DNA of 64,000 nucleotides from Aquanectria penicillioides (taxonomy: Eukaryota; Ascomycota; Sordariomycetes; Hypocreales; Nectriaceae). The translations under genes and the position numbers were made by a program. Of this stretch, positions 56,929 through 64,000 are shown one piece after another. A model generated the notes under the pieces. The model was not told where the DNA came from. It did not search any database and saw only the letters and a program-made list of their open reading frames with translations. The stretch's first letter is position 1. Each line of letters opens with the position of its first letter. The stretch spans positions 2,790,001-2,854,000 of the forward strand of contig PYIU01000009.1 of assembly GCA_003415625.1 (NCBI GenBank), in the 5' to 3' direction.

Positions 56929-57932
56929 ATGCAGTTTGCGCCTCTTCTTCTTCTCCTGGGAACAGGAATTTCATTCGCTACAGAGGTTGCAGTTCTAAGC
57001 GAGATATCACAGCTTAACTGCCAATTGACTGTTGAATCTACAGCTACAGTAGCTGGGACGATTAAATCCATTTACACAAGCAATGAGGCTAACCAGGTCT
57101 CTCCCGAAGTATCGAATGCTTCCAAAACAACCTTTTGTACACAGAAGTGTGGCGTATTGACTTTATTTACGCCGAGAAGGTACGACGGAAATTCATTTTC
57201 CCCAAGTAGCTGAGCTAACTCATCTCGTGGTCAACTGGTAGCTCGACGTCTTCTGTTTCCAATAACCGGGTAGTCTCTACGTCCTGCCAAACGATTTATG
57301 GTGGTACAAGTGATTATTCCGAACCAACTACTTCTTTCTCCACTTCCATTGTCTTGGGATCGATTTCACTAGCAACGGGGGCGTCGTCTATTGATTTATC
57401 ATCGTCAGTCGATTCGGTCGCGGAGGGTTCTGACACCGCGCTGAGTTCGGAACCATGTTCAACTGATATAACAGTTACGAAGACCATTGTAGAGACATGG
57501 TGGTCTACAGCCCCTGCTTTAGCCACTTTGATTCGTACACGTCCCGTTACGATTGAGACGGTAATTGTGGAGGCATTTTCGACTTGGACGGGAGAGAGGA
57601 CGCTGCCGGCAACTCGAGTAACAACTGCAACCTTGCATCATGTCAGCATAGATGCAACATGTTCAAGAATGAATAATTGCTGTGGTGAATGCTCAGACCC
57701 TAGCACTGTCCAAAGAAGCAATATGGAAACTGAGACTTCTGTTTTCATCGACTCTTCAATCCCTGGTGACGTGGTTCAAAGGAGTACAAAGGGTGTTTTG
57801 CCAGCCCCAACACGAGCCTCTCCTGAACAATCAGAGATTAGCAACACCTCGGTTTCTGTGGCGAGAGCAGCGGCAGCGACTGCGGGAGTTGGGATCGGGG
57901 CTTTAATCGGGTTGGCGGCAGTTTGGATATGA
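56929..57932 (+). CDS. Secreted, Ser/Thr-rich, probably GPI-anchored protein of unknown function
   Basis: 313 aa, two exons (56929-57179, 57242-57932), 62-nt intron (GTACGA, GCTAAC branch, GGTAG). A signal peptide (MQFAPLLLLLGTGISFA) is followed by a region with Cys pairs (NCQL; FCTQKC). A long Ser/Thr/Val-rich stretch follows (SIVLGSISLATGASSIDLSS; TVTKTIVETWWS). Near residue 225 is a cluster CSRMNNCCGEC. The end is a small-residue hydrophobic tail (VARAAAATAGVGIGALIGLAAV) with no basic residues after it, as for GPI addition. No family recognised. It lies alone in a gene-poor tract, a position often held by lineage-specific surface or effector-like proteins. The frame is intact and the splice phases agree, which supports a real gene. 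Confidence 0.72.
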
Positions 57933-60188
57933 TTTTCTTGAAGACGAGGGTGAAAATGATGTGAAAACCGCTCAATCATATCCGGGTTTGGGCGGACTTA
58001 GATTTGTCACCAGGGTCAATGCGAGGAGTGTGGGCTAATTTCCCACGTGAGCTATTAGTTTGCGTCGAGATCGCTGTGCTCGAAGGATTGGACGGTCACT
58101 AGGACCTACACAACTGGAGGAATAAAATGTTGCCTCTTCTCTCACCTGCAGAAATTCCAGGCTTAAGATGTGACAGCCGCATCACCCGGAAGTGTGGATG
58201 AATCAAGATGTGATTGCAACGGGGAACTAAAACCGCACTCCCATGTGTTAGACATTGGTACTACCTGTGCAATAAGCCCCCTTCAAACCACTTCACTTGG
58301 CCATTGATGGCCACATCTAGCCAGATGCTGGGATATTGCCTCATGTCTCAACCGATCCCCGTCCAAGCGCGATCAGAGGCGCGGGTCTCAGACGGATGTA
58401 TTCAGCTCAACATGACATTGAATCGGTGGAATGTTTTAGTCAACACGCGGACTGAAAAGTGCGGATTTTTGGGGAGCCGATGATCAGGGAGTACAACGAT
58501 TGGATTGCCCTAGTGTCCCGCTAGCCTAACCCAAGCCCTGGGCTTCGCAGAAAGAAACAAGGTGGAAGCTAAAAGCTGTAGGCATACATGGAGTACCGGA
58601 CGGCTCGGGTTGAGTGGGCGTGAGGGGGCCATGTTCTACATACCACAGCGCATCTGGCCACGAGACACCCAGGCCCACAGCGCATCTGTCGGATACTAGG
58701 GGCTCCTGACTGAGATTAGAACGTCGAAACTTGTAATTTTCATTTTAGTCAAATGTGGATATATGTTTTTTTCCACTATATCAATAAAGGTCTACATTGA
58801 TTTGTACACTCTGTGGTCAATGCCCTATAGTGGGAGGCGAGATGTGAAGCTGTGGAGTATTTCGAGAGGGATGGTTTTAGGCGAATGCCACCTAGTAAAT
58901 ATCACAGCCAAAGCCGTTACGCAGTTAATCTACATTGAATACCTGATTATGGATAGATTGGATCGATCCCACCAGATCCAAGCCTGCGTCCAGTCTCAGG
59001 CTGGTGGTTGCCACCACTCCACTGACCCCCCCGTTCTCATCCGCCACGTCCAAATTCGAGCCTGGACGCCTGGTTATTTCCGCTCCGTCCACTCCTCCGA
59101 AATTGATTGGCTTGCCCAGATTTTGGGAACCGGCAGATGTCAGCACGGGGAGGGTGGAGCGGTGTCAAGCCCGGAAGTCAAGCCCTGAAAGGGGCTGGCT
59201 GTTTACTAAACTGGAACAAGTCTTGCTGTGGTCCCTTTAGACTGTCCCGGATTTTCACGCTGTTCCATATCTAGTAAACGAGGTCCAAACGCTAGGACCA
59301 TATCTAGGCGCTCTTAATGATGCCACACAATGTCCGCCGTGGGGTGACGATTCGGTTCCGAGTCAGGTCCAAACAAACAACCATGGGCGCCCATGGTCAG
59401 CCCCGACCTTGCAGATGGGCGTCCGGGTCGGTAATCGCGCACAAGTTAACGCCCCAGCGCCACTTAAACCGCTTCAAAGCCATAATCAGGCTTTCATGAA
59501 CGTACGGTGACGTGGATCTGTGATGCAACCATCCAGTCATGATAATGGCACCGCATCATGTGGACTGCAGGAAGAAGCCCGAAAGCATTGGCAGAGAGCC
59601 ATCGATTTGCCTCGAGAATCGCGGCCGGCAACATGTTGCTCAAACGTTTCAGGCGCCCCCGCTTTGTCAAAGATGACAGACAAGTGTTTCTTCTCGGGTG
59701 GAGTACGACCAACTCTCGGCGGCTGGCTTCCCTTCGGGGAGCAAGCTGCAACCGTCTAATAGTGAGACCTGGGGAACCTTTCTACTGCTTGGCGTGCGCC
59801 TGCTACAGACCGCAAGCCCGGAGTGGTCTTGCAATGTCACTGCCGACCTAGCACAGAGTGATACAAGCAAACGTTTGAAAGAATTTAATACGAGATATCA
59901 TCAAATTGGGTTATATTTTAACAAGAAGAGACTAGCGAGAGAATTGGTGCAAGCTCCATCCTACTAATTGAGACTCTTGCAAAGAAAATAAACATGTTGG
60001 TATTGGACAACAGAGACAAGCGCAAACTCGCTTGCGTACAGCTTCGGTGGAAAAGCCCAAAGCGGTGGGGGCGGCAGGATTAGAAATCGTAGCAATCTGG
60101 GACACTAGAGAGATCAAAAGAAATAACCCAGAGAAAAAAAAAAACAAGTAAGAAAACACACTCCACTGGGATCGGCGCAGGCACGGGC
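57933..60188. other. 2.3-kb intergenic region, secreted protein / TauD (convergent)
   Basis: Between two convergent genes. The frame at 58763-59188 (+) and its minus-strand counterpart have no domain. A-run at 60138-60147 close to the TauD 3' end. Nothing recognised. Confidence 0.45.
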
Positions 60189-61682
60189 TCATTCTGTGTC
60201 AGACTCGTCTGCATCGTCGATCACAAAGGCCGCGGAGCTGGTCGTGTATCGTTGGACAGGGTAATTTGCAACCGGAACCAGAGGGTAGAGTCTGGCCTTA
60301 ATCTTTCTGTTCTCTCCATAGGCGGCCTCCCAGGGAGGAAGCATGGAGTCGGGAATCGCCCAGCCCAGCTTCTGGCACCGAAGCCAAAGTCTGACCATAT
60401 GGCGGGACGAACTCTCGTCATCTTGATAGGCATCTCGCCGGTGGAGCAAGCCTAAATTATTGATAAAAAGTATATCTCCCTTCCGGAGCGTCAACTGTAG
60501 CTCTGCTCGGGCGGCCGACTCTGAAACGGCCTGTAGTGCGTGGCGCTGAACTATAGTTAAGGACGGGATATCCGAATTAACCATACTAGGATGTGGTCCG
60601 AGACGATGAGGGTCTAAGCTCGCAAGGAGCTTGCCGTCATGGAATGAGAAGACGGGAGCAAGGAAGTAGGCGGCTCTCCGGCCAGAGCTGGAACATGGGC
60701 CATTAGAAATTGTCTTTAGTCAAGGGATGCTTGAGCTTTGAAGATTCTTACACTTGAACAGGCCAATTTGGTGCAAGTAAAGCCTCGACAACGTCGGGTT
60801 CCCTGTCCAGAAGATCGTTGAACACCCACCAGGCGGAGCTTAGATAGGTGTAGCCCCCGGTGTCTGCGCTGCCCCGAACTTGAAGGGAGAGGATGTCACA
60901 ACCCATGTCGGTGTGAAAGGGCTGCGAAGTATGCTTAGCCGGGCCAAGTATTTGGAGAAATCAGAGTGAACGTACCAGCGCTTCTTTAGTGTGGATTCCA
61001 TGGCGCTTGCTCGCAGGAACGGTCCACTGCTTGGACTCGGTAACATGCGCTGGAGTTGATCTGTCAGATTATGCTTCCAGGATTGGAGAGATGGGGCCGG
61101 ATGAAATGAAAGATGGTGGGGAGTAAGATTCAGCTAGAGAGACGTACACAACATGTTACCCTCACGATCCTGCAGGCCCCTTTTCTCTGCGATGTAGCTG
61201 GAGATGCCCAAGAATACGATGACGCTGTCCTCGATGGTGTAACGGGAGGCGTCTAGCCCTCGAATGATAGAAAAACCGCGACCGAGATGTAGAGTCTCCG
61301 AGCAAGATCGAAGACGACGCGAAAGACTAGGGATTGGAAAGTTGTTATGGGAAACTTCGTCCCCATCGAGTCCAAGCTCTACTTCTGTTAGCCTTCAACA
61401 TGCCTCCTGCAGTCATTTTGATTTAGGATCCTGACTCTTGAATGCATCGAGAGCATTATCAATCTCTTGAACATCTTCCTTGGTGATGTGAAGCGTGTAA
61501 GAGTGGTGGTTGTCTCTGAAATCAGCCCCTGACCAGACCAATGGCCCCGCCAGAGCGCCCACCGATGACTTTAAAAAAAGGCCACCCGGAGCGTTAGTGC
61601 CGACATCTTGGGCCTGGTCGCCCTTGGGGTCGCATCGGAGGCTCATTGGAAAGTCTAAAACCGCAGAGCTCGTCGAAGCCAT
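60189..61682 (-). CDS. TauD/TfdA-family Fe(II)/2-oxoglutarate dioxygenase
   Basis: 409 aa, five exons (61682-61436, 61378-61150, 61060-60976, 60921-60752, 60687-60189); introns 57, 89, 54 and 64 nt; sum 1230 nt, in frame. Conserved blocks in order: FPMSLRCDP and GPLVWSGADF, then DNALDAF / LGLDGDEVSHNNFPIP, then GRGFSIIRGLD, then IAEKRGLQDREGNML and HVTESKQ. Next are PFHTDMGCDILSLQ (Fe ligands His and Asp), GGYTYLSSAWWVFNDLL and LRKGDILFINNLGLLHRRD (second Fe His). RHMVRLWLR supplies the 2-oxoglutarate Arg. The first donor (GTCAGG) and the second (GTGTAC) are non-optimal, but the phases require them. Fungal relatives hydroxylate or oxidise small acids, sulfonates or metabolites; substrate unknown. 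Probably cytosolic. The N-terminal start at 61682 fits the family. Confidence 0.9.
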
Positions 61683-64000
61683 GTTTTGACTTATTCCGCA
61701 GAGATTGAACTGATGGAGAAAGGTGGTGTGTATGGGACAGTGGTGGTGGTGGTGGCAAGATTCAGAAAGGAGAAGGAGAGAGAAACTCTGGCGATTTCAA
61801 ATCGAGTGTCAGCCCTTTGAAGAACAACGTAAGTCGGAGAGATTTTCATCGTCAAGAAACGGGCAGCCTCTCGGAGGTCGTTAAAAATACGCAGCTTCCC
61901 ACCCCCTTAGATCCAACAGCCTCAGTCGGAACGGCAGCGATAGATACGATGACCCGCGATTCGCAGCCGAGATTAGGCTTGAAAACTTGGAACAAGGTGT
62001 AAGTTCTGTTGGCTCTAGCCTCACGAACTGACCCCGTGATGCTAGTACGTCGTCATAAGTCCAGGTAGGGAGGATGGGCCTCCGGTGAAGGATGTGCAGC
62101 CTCTGAGATCTCTCTGTTGGTCCCGGGGAGACGGCGTCATCTTCACCGCAAGCCAACAGGCGTACATGGGGAGTCGTGGGGCGGCGATGGCTCATTCGAT
62201 GCCGACGATGAGTTCCCTGGGCAGCGCTGATGTGGAGGTTCGTGGTGAAGGCAAAGACAGTCGGCTGACGGGCCTTGGCGCTGTTGTGGACGAGGATAGC
62301 ATTGTAATCTGATTCCGCGGCGTGCTTAGGTACTAGCTGGAGAGTCTGCCCAAACTTGCAAAAGAAAAATAGTCGAGATTTTGGTCTCACGGATAGCTGT
62401 AGTGACTACACGACGGCATGCGCCGTTAGAAACAAAACATAAGAGCCAGTTGAATTGCTTCCAGCTTTCTTTTCGTCTCAAGGTATTGTCCACCTGGTAT
62501 GTATACGTCGACCCCAAGGGGAGCAATTTAGCAAGCAAAGAACGTTAGGAGCCTTGTCACCGGAATATCAAGGTTCATTGGGACAGGTCCCCCACCTCAT
62601 CACATCACCACAACTTAGATCTGCTAAATCGTTAGAGGCCAAGGATTCTCGTCGACAGGGCTAAGAAAACTAGTCTGAAGATCAGGAGACGCGGGAAGTG
62701 CAGCCAGCCTGGTCAAGTTAGCTCCCTATTATCTGAAGAAAAAAAAAAAATCTTGAAAAGCGCATGGGGGCCCCAGAGTATGACGGGGCTGGTTGAAAAG
62801 CTCCTGGACTGGTGCAATACTAAAAGCCAGAGATCGGCCGGTTTTCCTAGTTGAGGCTGACATCCACAGGGTGTGCTCCCGGAGCCCGTTGGAGTGTTAT
62901 TGCTTCTTCTTTTTTTCCTCTTTTTTTTATTTTCTTTTTCTTTTTATTTCAACCGATTTCATGACTTCAGTCCCGCCCAGCCCCCGGGGCTTGGTCTTGA
63001 GCTGGGTCTTGAAATCGGCTTAGATTACGAAGACTAATGGTGCCTAATTGTGTTGCTTGTTGCTTGTTGCTTGTTGCTCTCGACTCTAACACTGAGTAAT
63101 TCTCTGGATTTAGGCCAACACAACACACCCAGGAGGTGCAACACACAGTGGCAAGCCAAATGGTCACTAACTCTTCGAACTTTCCAAGCTCCCTTTAGTG
63201 CACGTTTCTCTTCTCTCACTGCATTCAATGCCATGCCCCCTCCCTCCCTCCTCCCCTAGTGTCCCTACTGGCTTTGCTATTAGGCTCGCTCGACGCTATG
63301 AAGGCGTTCCCCAGGGAGAGCCTTGACTTGACTGGCCGATGCGCCTATCGCCGCCCCCCAGGAATCTGCCGTGGGTAGACATGGCCGGCGTGGAAAGAGC
63401 GGGGATTTGATGGATCCAAGAGCGTGGTATGATTGGTTGTCGTGTTGAGACGCTTTTCACAATCCTTGCTCGTCCAGGGCCATTTTTCAGATATCCACAT
63501 TCACCCACGCACCATGTGGCACAACCATGGCTTTGCAGCTTGATTTTGAGAAGACCCAATGCACACAGACACACGGACACAGAAGCAGGACACAGAAGTC
63601 GGACACATCGTGATGAGAAGAGAGACATGTGCGCGTACAGACGCCCAGCACGGAGCAATGGAGTGAAACAGAAGGGCTTACGGGCCCTCAATCGGCAGCG
63701 AGTCGGATGCCGGCGGCATATCACACACAATTGCTTATGTGCAATGTATGGCTGTGCAATATGTCGGTATCTACTCGATACACGGCGAGCAATGTGCAAC
63801 CACGGCACTTCGTCATATGGACTTGTGCAGCAGCGCCGCGCCGCACTTTCAAAACACAAACCACAACTGGGATGTTCCGCGCTTGGCTGAGCAGGGGGGA
63901 GGGGGCCGTTGTCCCAGACGCCACCCTGGATTGGAGAGACAGGGACGCCACTGTCTCCCTTCGGCTGCTTTATACATGCGGTGCTATCCAGTGACAAGTG
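61683..64000. other. 2.3-kb region to the right edge
   Basis: Upstream of the TauD gene. Poly-T/T-rich tract at 62909-62946, a TTGCTTG repeat at 63053-63077. A 233-codon minus frame at 63296-63997 reaches almost the edge but has no recognisable domain, signal or intron structure. No gene called. Confidence 0.45.

Noticed and set aside
51709..60188. Transposon or RIP-mutated island
   Set aside because: AT-richer and gene-poor, but I see no transposase, reverse transcriptase, LTR or TIR. RIP indices would need computing to judge.
60840..61046. TauD exon 3 read as MLPSPSSGPFLRAS…
   Set aside because: The neighbouring splice phases require the other frame, which gives HVTESKQ…RHGIHTKEAL as the family expects.
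63296..63997. 233-codon minus-strand frame at the right edge
   Set aside because: Cys/Arg-rich translation without domain, signal or codon regularity; probably chance in GC-rich DNA.

Overview
The window reads as nuclear DNA of a filamentous ascomycete, most likely a Sordariomycete and possibly Hypocreales. Genes are split by short introns (48-90 nt) with GTRNGT donors and CTAAC-like branch sites. The families present (HET, CFEM, RTA1, Zn2Cys6, PFF1, fungal TauD, sterol-glucosyltransferase-like) are typical of that group. The taxon is inferred from gene content; no species is claimed. I found no rRNA, tRNA, CRISPR array, intact transposon or prokaryotic feature.

Layout: 1-1145 oxidoreductase (-, runs off the left edge); 2246-3078 FAXC/GST-like (+); a 5-kb gap rich in poly-C runs; 8066-8718 CFEM GPI protein (+); 10063-11075 LDAH-type hydrolase (-); 11852-15114 vacuolar protease PFF1 (-); 16307-18370 branchpoint-bridging protein BBP (-); 18828-20471 MFS anion/cation symporter (-); 20854-22837 DHA2 drug MFS (-); 23546-25831 HET protein (+); 26100-27235 MDR reductase (-); a 3.9-kb repeat-rich gap; 31133-33527 class 3 lipase with a poly-Gln/His head (+); 33948-35108 AsaB/GA4-desaturase-like oxygenase (-); 36896-39299 ankyrin protein (+); 40104-42312 Zn2Cys6 regulator (-); a 4.5-kb gap; 46789-47929 RTA1 protein (-); 48822-51708 sterol-glucosyltransferase-like UGT (+); a gene-poor stretch with one secreted protein at 56929-57932 (+); 60189-61682 TauD-like dioxygenase (-).

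Housekeeping functions (splicing, vacuolar proteolysis, lipid droplets) are interspersed with accessory ones. Transport, detoxification and self/non-self genes concentrate at 18.8-27.2 kb. No PKS, NRPS or terpene backbone is present, so no complete metabolite cluster is visible.

The main anomaly is that seven of the 18 genes called have a reading frame broken once. In every case exactly one added base restores a family-like protein, and the repaired spliced length is then a multiple of three. At least three breaks lie in or beside C/G runs of five. This looks like systematic one-base undercalling in the assembly rather than seven independent pseudogenes. The other complete models are in frame as read.
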